Source of the DNA: Candidatus Thiothrix anitrata
Lineage (GTDB): Bacteria; Pseudomonadota; Gammaproteobacteria; Thiotrichales; Thiotrichaceae
DNA length: 64,000 nt
Direction of reading: 5' to 3'
NCBI RefSeq assembly: GCF_017901155.1
Contig: NZ_CP072800.1
Span: 3,313,283 to 3,377,282 of the forward strand
The translations under genes and the position numbers were made by a program. Under the pieces are notes generated by a model. The model searched no databases. It saw only the letters and a program-made list of their open reading frames with translations, and had not been told where the DNA came from. Below are positions 8,597 to 16,408 of this stretch, piece by piece; position 1 is the stretch's first letter, and every line of letters begins with the position of its first letter.

Positions 8597-9877
8597 AGGA
8601 CGATTACCGCGTGACCCATTATTATTGCGACGCGGCGGCGGGCGTTTATCACCACCATGATGATGCGGCGCACGTTCGCGCTGCTGGCGTTGCGGACGTA
8701 CCAAATCCGTTGCTAATAAGGTATTAGTGATTTTCGTCACCGGGATTGATTTGCCCGTGTATTCTTCAATCTCCGGCAAATAAAACGCGGTATCTTCACA
8801 CGCAAAACTGTGCGCTTCACCCGAAGCCCCAGCCCGCGCAGTACGCCCAATCCGATGCACGTAATCTTCCGCCATTTGCGGTAAATCGAAGTTAAACACA
8901 TGGCTAACATCAGGAATATGCAACCCACGTGCCGCCACGTCGGTCGCAATCAATACCTGAAACTGCCCTGCTTCAAAATCTTTCAGCAGCCGCTCACGTT
9001 TATTCTGACGCACATCACCGGAAATCAAATCCGAGGTAATACCATTGCCACGCAAGTAATCATCAATTTTTTCCGCAATGTGTTTGGTATTCACAAACAC
9101 AATCGCCCGAAACGGGGTCAATTGCCGAATCAGCCCAATCAATAACGGAATTTTTTCTTCATTGGCGGGAAAATACACATGTTCCACAATATTATCAGCA
9201 CGCACCGATTCCGCTTCGATTTGTACTTTTTGCGGGTTGTTCATGTGCTCATAAGCCAGTTCCAACACCCGGTGTGAGAGTGTTGCAGAAAACAGCATAT
9301 TTAAACGTTTATCCGGTGCAGGCAGTTTGCGCATTAAGTAGCGCACATCCTGAATAAAGCCCATGTCAAACATGCGATCTGCTTCATCCATAACTAACGC
9401 CTGCAACTGTTTGAGGGTAAAAACATGCTGTTTCCAGTAATCAATCACCCGCCCCGGCGTACCAATCAGCACATCCACCGGTTGTTCAAATTGCCGCCGC
9501 TGTTTATCGTAACCCGCACCACCGTAAACCAATACAGTCCGTAACCCGGTGTGCTGCCCCAGACTTTCCGCATCACGGGCAATCTGAATCGCTAACTCAC
9601 GGGTAGGGGCTAAAATCATGCAGCGCACTGTGCCCGATTCCGCATTTACCAACGGGTTACGTAGCAAATGCTGGAACACTGCCACCAAAAACGCACCGGT
9701 TTTACCTGTACCAGTTTGTGCTTGCCCCGCTACATCCTGCCCTGCCAATGCCAACGGCAACACTTCGGCTTGAATCCGTGAGCAATACTCAAAACCAGCA
9801 TCACGCAATGATGCCAATAAACCTTCATCCAAAGCGAATGAATCGAAACGTGTTTGACTTAAGTAGAAATTTTCCAT
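8585..9877 (-). CDS. rhlB: DEAD-box ATP-dependent RNA helicase RhlB
   Basis: The 430 residues follow E. coli RhlB closely: Q-motif region FEYCSRIQAEVLPL, Walker A AQTGTGKT, PTRELAIQ, motif II DEAD in VMDEADRMFDMGF, SAT in FSATLSHRVLELA, and ATDVAARGLHIPDVSHVFN with HRIGRTARAG. The C-terminal tail is basic and rich in Arg, Pro and His, as in RNA-binding tails of DEAD-box proteins. In E. coli RhlB unwinds RNA in the RNase E degradosome. It ends inside the 3' end of creD on the opposite strand. Confidence 0.92.
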   Translation of the reverse strand: MENFYLSQTRFDSFALDEGLLASLRDAGFEYCSRIQAEVLPLALAGQDVAGQAQTGTGKTGAFLVAVFQHLLRNPLVNAESGTVRCMILAPTRELAIQIARDAESLGQHTGLRTVLVYGGAGYDKQRRQFEQPVDVLIGTPGRVIDYWKQHVFTLKQLQALVMDEADRMFDMGFIQDVRYLMRKLPAPDKRLNMLFSATLSHRVLELAYEHMNNPQKVQIEAESVRADNIVEHVYFPANEEKIPLLIGLIRQLTPFRAIVFVNTKHIAEKIDDYLRGNGITSDLISGDVRQNKRERLLKDFEAGQFQVLIATDVAARGLHIPDVSHVFNFDLPQMAEDYVHRIGRTARAGASGEAHSFACEDTAFYLPEIEEYTGKSIPVTKITNTLLATDLVRPQRQQRERAPHHHGGDKRPPPRRNNNGSRGNRPSAR

Positions 9878-9965
9878 CGCGTGAGAATATCACACTGATC
9901 GCCCAAGGCGGCACAAAATCCATAATTATTTAACGCAACAAACTCACTCCAAAGCATTACCCAAA

Positions 9966-10101
9966 TTGTCGACAACCAAAAAACAACTGTCGACAATAAT
10001 TACAAAAATTTACTCAAACTATTAACAAATCCTTCTAAAAGTCGACAATATGACTTAATATAACGCGCCTCCTTATCACGATAAGTTAACTTTGTCGACA
10101 T
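9966..10101. promoter_or_regulatory. Four phased TTGTCGACAA-type palindromes upstream of pckA
   Basis: Four copies of a TGTCGACA core lie in the gap between rhlB and pckA: TTGTCGACAA at 9966-9975, CTGTCGACAA at 9987-9996, AGTCGACAAT at 10040-10049 and TTGTCGACAT at 10092-10101. Core centres are 21, 52 and 53 bp apart, which is two, five and five turns of B-DNA, so all four face the same side of the helix. TATAAC at 10059-10064 is a possible -10 element between the third and fourth copies. The most proximal copy ends 23 bp before the pckA start. An operator array for an unidentified regulator is inferred. Confidence 0.6.
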
Positions 10102-10124
10102 ACACGCTATATCGGAGGCGTTAC

Positions 10125-11738
10125 ATGAGTACAACAGCTATCTTGGCAGACTACCTAGCAAACACACACGGTCTGGGCAAGTTGCAAAACATTCACTGGA
10201 ACCAATCTTCCCCCGTCCTGTATGAACAAGCCCTCGTGCGTAACGAAGGCAAAATCAGCGCAGAGGGCGTTTTCGTGGCTTACACTGGCGCATTTACCGG
10301 ACGCGCCCCCAACGATAAATTCATTGTGGATGACGCTGGCAGCCACGATAAAGTGTGGTGGGGCAAGGTCAACAAAGGCATGACTGAAGCGCATTTCGAG
10401 CGCATTCTCAACGATGCACAACAATTCTTGGCGGGTAAGGAAGTCTTTGTTCAAGATTTGCTAGCGGGTGCGAATGAAACCGATGAACTGCCGGTACGCG
10501 TCATCACCCAATACGCATGGCACGCGCTGTTTGCACGTAACATGTTCATACGTCCTGACGACTTGAACCGTCAACTCGCTGTTGATGAACCCAAATTCAC
10601 CGTGATTCACGTCCCGGATATGCAGGCTGACCCAGCAACACACGGCACTTATTCCAATGCCTTCGTCTTACTGAATTTGTCACGTGGCTTGATTTTGATT
10701 GGCGGCACGCATTATGCGGGTGAAATCAAAAAATCCATTTTCTCGGTACTGAATTACCTATTACCACAGCGCGGTATTATGTCAATGCACGCCTCCGCGA
10801 ATGTCGGCAAGGCTGGTGATGTAGCCATTCTGTTCGGGCTTTCCGGCACGGGTAAAACCACCCTATCTGCTGATCCGAACCGCGCTTTGATTGGTGATGA
10901 TGAGCACGGCTGGAGTCATGACGGCGTATTTAATCTCGAAGGTGGCTGCTACGCTAAAGTTATTAATTTATCAGCTGAACAAGAACCACTGATTTACAAA
11001 ACCACGCAAACTTTCGGGACAGTACTCGAAAACGTGGTGATGGATCCGACCACTCGCAAACTCAATCTTGATGACAACAGCCTCACGGAAAACACCCGCG
11101 CCAGCTATCCGATCACACAAATTCCGGGCGCGTTGTACCCCGGTAAAGCGGGGCATCCTAAACACATTATTATGCTGACTTGTGATGCGTTCGGGGTATT
11201 ACCACCGATTTCCAAACTCACGACCGAACAGGCGATGTATCACTTCATTTCCGGTTATACCGCGAAAGTCGCCGGTACAGAAAAAGGCGTGACCGAACCA
11301 ACAGCAACCTTCAGCACCTGTTTTGGTGCGCCATTCATGGCTTTGCATCCTTCAGTTTACGCGGGTTTGTTGGGGCAAAAAATAAATGAGCACGGGGTTT
11401 CTTGCTGGCTGGTTAATACCGGCTGGAGCGGTGGCAGCTATGGTGTGGGCAAACGCATGAATATTCATCACACTCGCAGCATGGTCAATGCCGCGTTGAA
11501 CGGCGATCTGGATGCGGTCGCAATGCGTGTCGATCCTATTTTCGGCCTGCATATTCCAGTGACCTGCCCGAATGTCCCGGATGATGTGCTCGACCCCGCG
11601 TCCACATGGGCGGATGCAGATGCCTACCACGCCAAAGCCACCCAATTGGCAACGGCCTTCCATCAAAACTTTGCCAGCTATAGCGACGGCGTATCCGCAG
11701 AGATTATTAACGCATCGCCATTGGCGGGACGCGCTTAA
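10125..11738 (+). CDS. pckA: Phosphoenolpyruvate carboxykinase (ATP)
   Basis: The 537-residue enzyme converts oxaloacetate and ATP to PEP, CO2 and ADP, the gluconeogenic step. It has the ATP-type signatures: GAFTGRAPNDKFIV near the start, GTHYAGEIKKSIFSVLNY, the P-loop GLSGTGKTTLS at about residues 238-248, LIGDDEHGW, EGGCYAK, and AFGVLPPISKL. I place the start at ATG 10125 behind CGGAGG rather than the longer frame, which begins inside the last TGTCGACA palindrome. The gene has its own operator-like array upstream and a strong terminator downstream, so it is probably monocistronic. Confidence 0.96.
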   Translation: MSTTAILADYLANTHGLGKLQNIHWNQSSPVLYEQALVRNEGKISAEGVFVAYTGAFTGRAPNDKFIVDDAGSHDKVWWGKVNKGMTEAHFERILNDAQQFLAGKEVFVQDLLAGANETDELPVRVITQYAWHALFARNMFIRPDDLNRQLAVDEPKFTVIHVPDMQADPATHGTYSNAFVLLNLSRGLILIGGTHYAGEIKKSIFSVLNYLLPQRGIMSMHASANVGKAGDVAILFGLSGTGKTTLSADPNRALIGDDEHGWSHDGVFNLEGGCYAKVINLSAEQEPLIYKTTQTFGTVLENVVMDPTTRKLNLDDNSLTENTRASYPITQIPGALYPGKAGHPKHIIMLTCDAFGVLPPISKLTTEQAMYHFISGYTAKVAGTEKGVTEPTATFSTCFGAPFMALHPSVYAGLLGQKINEHGVSCWLVNTGWSGGSYGVGKRMNIHHTRSMVNAALNGDLDAVAMRVDPIFGLHIPVTCPNVPDDVLDPASTWADADAYHAKATQLATAFHQNFASYSDGVSAEIINASPLAGRA

Positions 11739-11767
11739 CCTTTTCAGCTCCTACCTCTCCTGAGCTT

Positions 11768-11801
11768 ACCGCACCAACTTAACCATTGGTGCGGTTTTTT
11801 G
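11768..11801 (+). terminator. Rho-independent terminator of pckA
   Basis: A perfect 10-bp stem, ACCGCACCAA (11768-11777) with TTGGTGCGGT (11786-11795), has an 8-nt loop and is followed by a run of T. It lies 30 bp after the pckA stop. Confidence 0.9.
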
Positions 11802-11962
11802 TACCTATCAATCCAGCTTTTAGCGAAATACATTCTCTTGTTCAGTTAATATTCATAAAACTTTTCTATAAAGCCTTTTTTTTAGCCAAAGATGTCTACA
11901 CTCAAGGTCAGAAAAGTTTCTGTGTAAAATAACTCAGCAGTGCATCGCACAAGGAGAATGTT

Positions 11963-12280
11963 ATGAGTATTCGCAAAACACATCTATGGGTCTTAGCCTC
12001 TTGCTTCAGCATCGGTCTGCTTTCCGCACCTGCTTATAGTTCTGGTAGTGTCAATCTGGCGGCGACATTACGTAGTGCACCTGCGTTTACTCCGGTGGCG
12101 TGGGAAGTCTTCCGCGTGGATAACAACAGCAGAGCGGGTACTGCCAACACGCATTCGGTCAATATGGAACTCAACCCCGGTACTTACCGTGCTGTTGCCC
12201 GTTACGGCGATGTAGTGCGTGACCGTACCTTTACCGTTGGTCGAAGTGGTCAGGTCAACGTCGTCATTGCGATGGACTAA
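11963..12280 (+). CDS. Small secreted protein
   Basis: The 105-residue product begins with a clear signal peptide (LWVLASCFSIGLLSAPAYS; cleavage near residue 26), leaving a mature protein of about 80 residues. The mature part reads like a single beta-sandwich: AWEVFRVD, then MELNPGTYRAVARYGD and RTFTVGRSGQVNVVI, resembling PEGA or carboxypeptidase-regulatory-like domains. AAGGAG precedes the ATG. A terminator follows. No specific function can be assigned. Confidence 0.7.
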   Translation: MSIRKTHLWVLASCFSIGLLSAPAYSSGSVNLAATLRSAPAFTPVAWEVFRVDNNSRAGTANTHSVNMELNPGTYRAVARYGDVVRDRTFTVGRSGQVNVVIAMD

Positions 12281-12283
12281 TCA

Positions 12284-12316
12284 AAGCCCCCTCTTGTTGC
12301 AAGAAGGAGCTTTTAT
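12284..12316 (+). terminator. Probable terminator of the small secreted-protein gene
   Basis: AAGCCCCCTCTTG (12284-12296) pairs with CAAGAAGGAGCTT (12300-12312) apart from two mismatches, with a 3-nt loop and a short T run. It lies directly after the stop at 12280 and before the convergent gene. Confidence 0.6.
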
Positions 12317-12330
12317 GTTGCTGCTGATCG

Positions 12331-12855
12331 CTAGTTGCAGTCGCCCTTCTCGCCTGCAACTTTGCCGGTCAGTTTCAGGAAATTCTCAAACGGTGACATC
12401 ACTTTCATGGCTTCGACTTTGGGGCCTTTGAAATTCAGTTTGCCTGACATCATTGCGCCCATTGCCCCACAGCCGAACTCACCCTTGCCCATGCAAGCCC
12501 AGTCTGCGTCATTGGCGTGCATCAGGTAATCAACACCGTAATTCATTGCTTTGCCATCGGGTGCGCCACCGTAAGCACAGCTTGCTTTGCCGTCTTTCAC
12601 CACGATATTGAGCTGAATTTTGGTCGCATCACCGCATTGGGTGCGGTACATTTGCACCAGTTTGTAGCCGCGTCCGCCGTCATTTTTTGCCCATGAGTAA
12701 CCATCGGTATCCATCAAGCCACTGGTCAGGGTTGCATCAGCATTCCATGCAGCACAGGCTTGCGTAGCCCAAGCAGCATCCATGAAATTCGCGGCTTGCG
12801 CAGGAACGGATAGCAACATCAACAACGCGGATGCGCCTGCAATTTTTTTAATCAT
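12331..12855 (-). CDS. Periplasmic protein with an SCP2-like C-terminal half
   Basis: The 174 residues start with a signal peptide ending in PAQA (cleavage near residue 21). The mature protein has cysteines at about residues 33, 74, 93, 120 and 127 and near the C-terminus, which suggests disulphides. The segment ACMGKGEFGCGAMGAMMSGK and LNFKGPKVEAMKVMSPFENFLKL resembles the end of SCP2 sterol-carrier domains, where a small G-rich turn leads to a helix. A lipid-binding periplasmic role is only a suggestion. The ribosome site GGAGGAG is strong. Confidence 0.6.
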   Translation of the reverse strand: MIKKIAGASALLMLLSVPAQAANFMDAAWATQACAAWNADATLTSGLMDTDGYSWAKNDGGRGYKLVQMYRTQCGDATKIQLNIVVKDGKASCAYGGAPDGKAMNYGVDYLMHANDADWACMGKGEFGCGAMGAMMSGKLNFKGPKVEAMKVMSPFENFLKLTGKVAGEKGDCN

Positions 12856-13029
12856 AGTAAACTCCTCCTCATTATACGGCCATTACAATTCCCAATACTG
12901 AGTATTAAGAACTGATCCAAGGGTATAACAGATAAACCCTGCGCGGAAAAGTGTTAGTAAATATTTTCTGGAAAAACCTTGTGGCATAATGCACTTACCT
13001 TGAACTACCCAACGCCCGGAACTTTACTG

Positions 13030-14604
13030 ATGCTAACAATACTCCGTCTGGTCGCTTTCGCGCTTTTCCTATACGCCCCTCTTAGTTTGGCAGAAACCGT
13101 GTTGCAACGCGGCAATGGCGCAGAACCGGAAACGCTGGATTTCCACAAATCTTCCGGCGTACCTGAAGCCAATATTCAGCGCGATTTGTTCGAGGGTTTG
13201 GTGACAGAAAGCGCGGATGGCAAGCTCCAGCCCGGTGTAGCCGAATCGTGGGAAACCAGCGCGGATGGCAAAACCTATACCTTTCACTTGCGCAAAGAGG
13301 TGAAATGGTCGGATGGCAGTGCCTTGACCGCCGCCGATTTCGTCTACGCATGGCGACGTGCGCTTGCCCCAGAAACTGCGTCCGACTACGCCTTTATTCT
13401 TTGGCCTGTTGCGGGAGCGGAAAGTTACAGCAAAGGCGAAAGCAAAGACCCGGCAAGTATCGCGATAAAAGCCGTTGACCCGCATACTTTGGAGGTGCAA
13501 CTTAATGCCCCGACCGCGTATTTCCTCGGCATGTTGACTCATCACATGACTTATCCCTTAGCGCAGGCCGAACTGGAAAAGTTTGGTAAAGACTGGACGA
13601 AACCCGGCAATTTGGTGAGCAATGGCGCGTACCGTTTGAGCGAATGGCAGCCGCAATCACACATTAAGCTGGAAAAGAATCCGCAGTACCGCGATGCCGC
13701 TAACGTAGCTATCGACACGGTGAAATACATTCCCACTGAAGATAAAAATACCGAATTGAAACGTTTCCGCGCTGGGGAACTCGATATTACCGACGACATT
13801 CCGTCCGACCAAACCGCGTGGGTGAAGGAAAATTTGCCGGATGCGTTCCGCAATTCCGCTTACATTGGCACGTATTATTACGCGCTGAATCTGGAACACC
13901 CTGCGTTCAAAGATAAACCCAAACTGCGTCGCGCTTTGAGTTTGGCGATTGACCGCGAAATTTTGACCGAAAAGATTACCCAATCGGGGGAAATTCCTGC
14001 GTATGGCTGGGTTCCGGCGGTGGAAGGGTACACTCAGCAAACGATGGAGGAAAAATCGCTGGATAAAGCTGCACGTGTTGCCCTTGCCAAACAACTTTAT
14101 GCCGAGAGTGGTTACACGGCGGATAAACCACTGGAGCTGGAAATCCTCTACAACACCAGTGACAACCACAAAAAGTTGGCGGTGGCAGTGGCGGCAATGT
14201 GGAAGCAAACGCTGGGTGTAACCACGCAATTGCGCAACGAAGAATGGAAGGTTTACCTAAGTTCGCGCAGCCAAAAACAGTTTCAGGTGATTCGTTCTGG
14301 CTGGATTGGCGATTACAACGATGCCTACAGCTTTTTGGGCTTGTTCAAGTCAGACGTGGGGGAAATGAACCCATCCAACTATAAAAATCCCGAATTTGAC
14401 CGCCTGATGAAAGAGGCTGAAACCCAAGCGGATGCGAAATTACGCAGCGAGGCAATGGCGCAGGCGGAGCGGGTATTGCTTGCCGATATGCCGATTGTGC
14501 CAGTTTACCATTACACGACTCAGCACTTGGTTAGCTCCAAAGTTACGGGCTGGGTGGATAATGTGATGGATGTGCATCCGAGCCGTTATTTGGGGATTAA
14601 ATAA
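13030..14604 (+). CDS. oppA: Peptide ABC transporter substrate-binding protein (OppA family)
   Basis: Starting at ATG 13030, the 524-residue protein has a signal peptide (FALFLYAPLSLA, cleavage near residue 20). The SBP_bac_5 fold follows: RGNGAEPETLDFHKSSGVPE, DLFEGLV, GKLQPGVAESWETSADGKTY, FHLRKEVKWSDGSALTAADF and SNGAYRLSEWQP. E. coli OppA and MppA share this layout and length. It delivers oligopeptides, or murein peptides, to the permease encoded immediately downstream. No ATP-binding subunit gene follows in this window, so the ATPases must be encoded elsewhere. Confidence 0.9.
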   Translation: MLTILRLVAFALFLYAPLSLAETVLQRGNGAEPETLDFHKSSGVPEANIQRDLFEGLVTESADGKLQPGVAESWETSADGKTYTFHLRKEVKWSDGSALTAADFVYAWRRALAPETASDYAFILWPVAGAESYSKGESKDPASIAIKAVDPHTLEVQLNAPTAYFLGMLTHHMTYPLAQAELEKFGKDWTKPGNLVSNGAYRLSEWQPQSHIKLEKNPQYRDAANVAIDTVKYIPTEDKNTELKRFRAGELDITDDIPSDQTAWVKENLPDAFRNSAYIGTYYYALNLEHPAFKDKPKLRRALSLAIDREILTEKITQSGEIPAYGWVPAVEGYTQQTMEEKSLDKAARVALAKQLYAESGYTADKPLELEILYNTSDNHKKLAVAVAAMWKQTLGVTTQLRNEEWKVYLSSRSQKQFQVIRSGWIGDYNDAYSFLGLFKSDVGEMNPSNYKNPEFDRLMKEAETQADAKLRSEAMAQAERVLLADMPIVPVYHYTTQHLVSSKVTGWVDNVMDVHPSRYLGIK

Positions 14605-14605
14605 G

Positions 14606-15526
14606 GTGCTGCGCTATGTACTGCGGCGTTTATGGGGCGCGATTCCGACACTATTGGTCATTATTACTCTCGCGTTTTTCCTGATCCGCCTTGCACCGGG
14701 TGGGCCGTTTGACAGTGAACGCCCTGTGCCACCGGAAATTGCCGCAAATCTTGAACGCGCTTATCACCTTGATCAGCCGTTGCCGGTGCAATACGGGTAT
14801 TACTTGCTGAATGTATTGCAAGGCGATTTTGGCCCGTCGTTTAAGTACAAAGATCACAGCGTTAGCGAATTGATTGCGCAAGGTTTTCCGGTGTCGTTGC
14901 AGTTGGGAATGTTGGCTATGTTGCTGGCGTTATTGTTAGGTATTCCGGCGGGAATGGCGGCGGCGTTGCATCATAATCGCCCTTTGGATCACGTGCTCAT
15001 GGCGGTGGCAATGACGGGGATTACTATCCCCAATTTTGTGATGGCTCCGCTGTTGGCCTTGGTGTTTGGGGTGTTTTTGCAGTGGTTGCCGGTGGCGGGG
15101 TGGGGCAGTGGCTGGCAGTCGATGGTGCTGCCGGTGATTGCGTTGGCATTGCCACAGGTTGCGTATGCGGCGCGGCTAATGCGGGCGAGTATGCTGGAAA
15201 CCTTGAGCAGCCCGCACATCCGTACCGCGTTTGCCAAGGGCTTGCCATTGCGTTTAATTTTGTGGCGACACGTTTTGAAAGGGGCGTTGTTGCCGCTGAT
15301 TTCGTGGTTGGGGCCTGCAACGGCGGCGATTGTCACCGGCTCGGTGGTGATTGAACAGATTTTCGGGATTCCGGGGATTGGGCGGCATTTTGTGCAAGGT
15401 GCGCTCAACCGCGATTACACCTTGGTCATGGGCGTGGTGGTGTTTTACGGCGGGTTAATTATTGCGATGAATTTGCTGGTAGATGTGTTGTACGGCTGGT
15501 TTGATCCACGGGTGCGCTATGGGTAA
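14606..15526 (+). CDS. oppB: Peptide ABC transporter permease (OppB family)
   Basis: A GTG at 14606, one base after the oppA stop, gives 306 residues, the length of E. coli OppB. The start LRYVLRRLWGAIPTLLVI and the segment RLAPGGPFDSERP are family signatures. Six membrane helices follow, with the EAA loop around ETLSSPHIRTAFAKGLP and a conserved GSVVIEQIFGIPGIG. It forms the inner-membrane channel with the OppC protein, whose gene overlaps this one by 8 bp. Confidence 0.93.
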   Translation: MLRYVLRRLWGAIPTLLVIITLAFFLIRLAPGGPFDSERPVPPEIAANLERAYHLDQPLPVQYGYYLLNVLQGDFGPSFKYKDHSVSELIAQGFPVSLQLGMLAMLLALLLGIPAGMAAALHHNRPLDHVLMAVAMTGITIPNFVMAPLLALVFGVFLQWLPVAGWGSGWQSMVLPVIALALPQVAYAARLMRASMLETLSSPHIRTAFAKGLPLRLILWRHVLKGALLPLISWLGPATAAIVTGSVVIEQIFGIPGIGRHFVQGALNRDYTLVMGVVVFYGGLIIAMNLLVDVLYGWFDPRVRYG

Positions 15527-16352
15527 GCAGGCGTGGCGGCGGCTATTACGCAATAAAATGGCAATGGGTAGTGCGCTGGTGCTTGGGTTAATCATTGCGT
15601 TGTGCCTGTTGGGGCCGTTGTTTAGTCCGCACCCTTATGACGAAATTTATTGGGACGCAATGGGTGTGCCGCCGGATGCGCAATATTGGTTTGGCACGGA
15701 TGCGAACGGGCGCGATTTGTGGGTGCGCACTTTGATGGGCGGGCGGGTTTCGTTGGCGGTGGGGCTGGCGGCAACGGCGGTGAGTTTGCTGATTGGGGTG
15801 CTTTACGGAGCGACGGCGGGTTATGTGGGTGGGCGCACTGACGCGCTGATGATGCGCTTGGTGGATGTGCTTTACGCGCTGCCATTTATGTTTTTTGTGA
15901 TTTTGCTGATGGTGTATTTCGGGCGCAGTATTTTCCTGATTTTTGTGGCGATTGGCGCGGTGGAATGGCTGACAATGGCGCGAATTGTGCGCGGGCAAGC
16001 TTTATCGCTGAAAGGTCGCGCTTTCGTGGAAGCCGCACGGGTTGGCGGGGTAGGGCATTTCGGGATTATCCGCCGCCATATTGTGCCGAATACCTTGGGA
16101 ACGGTGCTGGTTTATGCGACGTTGACCGTGCCGCAGGTGATTTTGTTTGAGTCGTTTCTGAGCTTTTTGGGGTTGGGGGTGCAAGAGCCGTTGACCAGTT
16201 GGGGCGTATTGATTGCGGAAGGTGCGGCACAACTGGAAACTGCCCCTTGGATGCTGCTGTTTCCGGCGGGGTTTCTGGCGGTGACGTTGCTGTGCCTGAA
16301 TTTTCTGGGGGATGGTTTACGTGATGCGCTTGACCCGAAAGGGTTGGGGTGA
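15519..16352 (+). CDS. oppC: Peptide ABC transporter permease (OppC family)
   Basis: The ATG at 15519 lies inside the end of oppB; the 277-residue protein is a little shorter than E. coli OppC because the N-terminus is short. Signatures are FGTDANGRDLWVRTLMGGR, the EAA loop around GRAFVEAARVGGVG and HIVPNTLG, and FLSFLGLGVQEP near the C-terminus. It is the second permease half of the peptide importer. The usual oppD and oppF ATPase genes are absent; valS follows after 56 bp. Confidence 0.92.
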   Translation: MGKQAWRRLLRNKMAMGSALVLGLIIALCLLGPLFSPHPYDEIYWDAMGVPPDAQYWFGTDANGRDLWVRTLMGGRVSLAVGLAATAVSLLIGVLYGATAGYVGGRTDALMMRLVDVLYALPFMFFVILLMVYFGRSIFLIFVAIGAVEWLTMARIVRGQALSLKGRAFVEAARVGGVGHFGIIRRHIVPNTLGTVLVYATLTVPQVILFESFLSFLGLGVQEPLTSWGVLIAEGAAQLETAPWMLLFPAGFLAVTLLCLNFLGDGLRDALDPKGLG

Positions 16353-16408
16353 TGGTTAAAATCCCGCTATAATGCCGCTCTTTTCCGACTTCAAAAAAGC
16401 AGCGGCAC

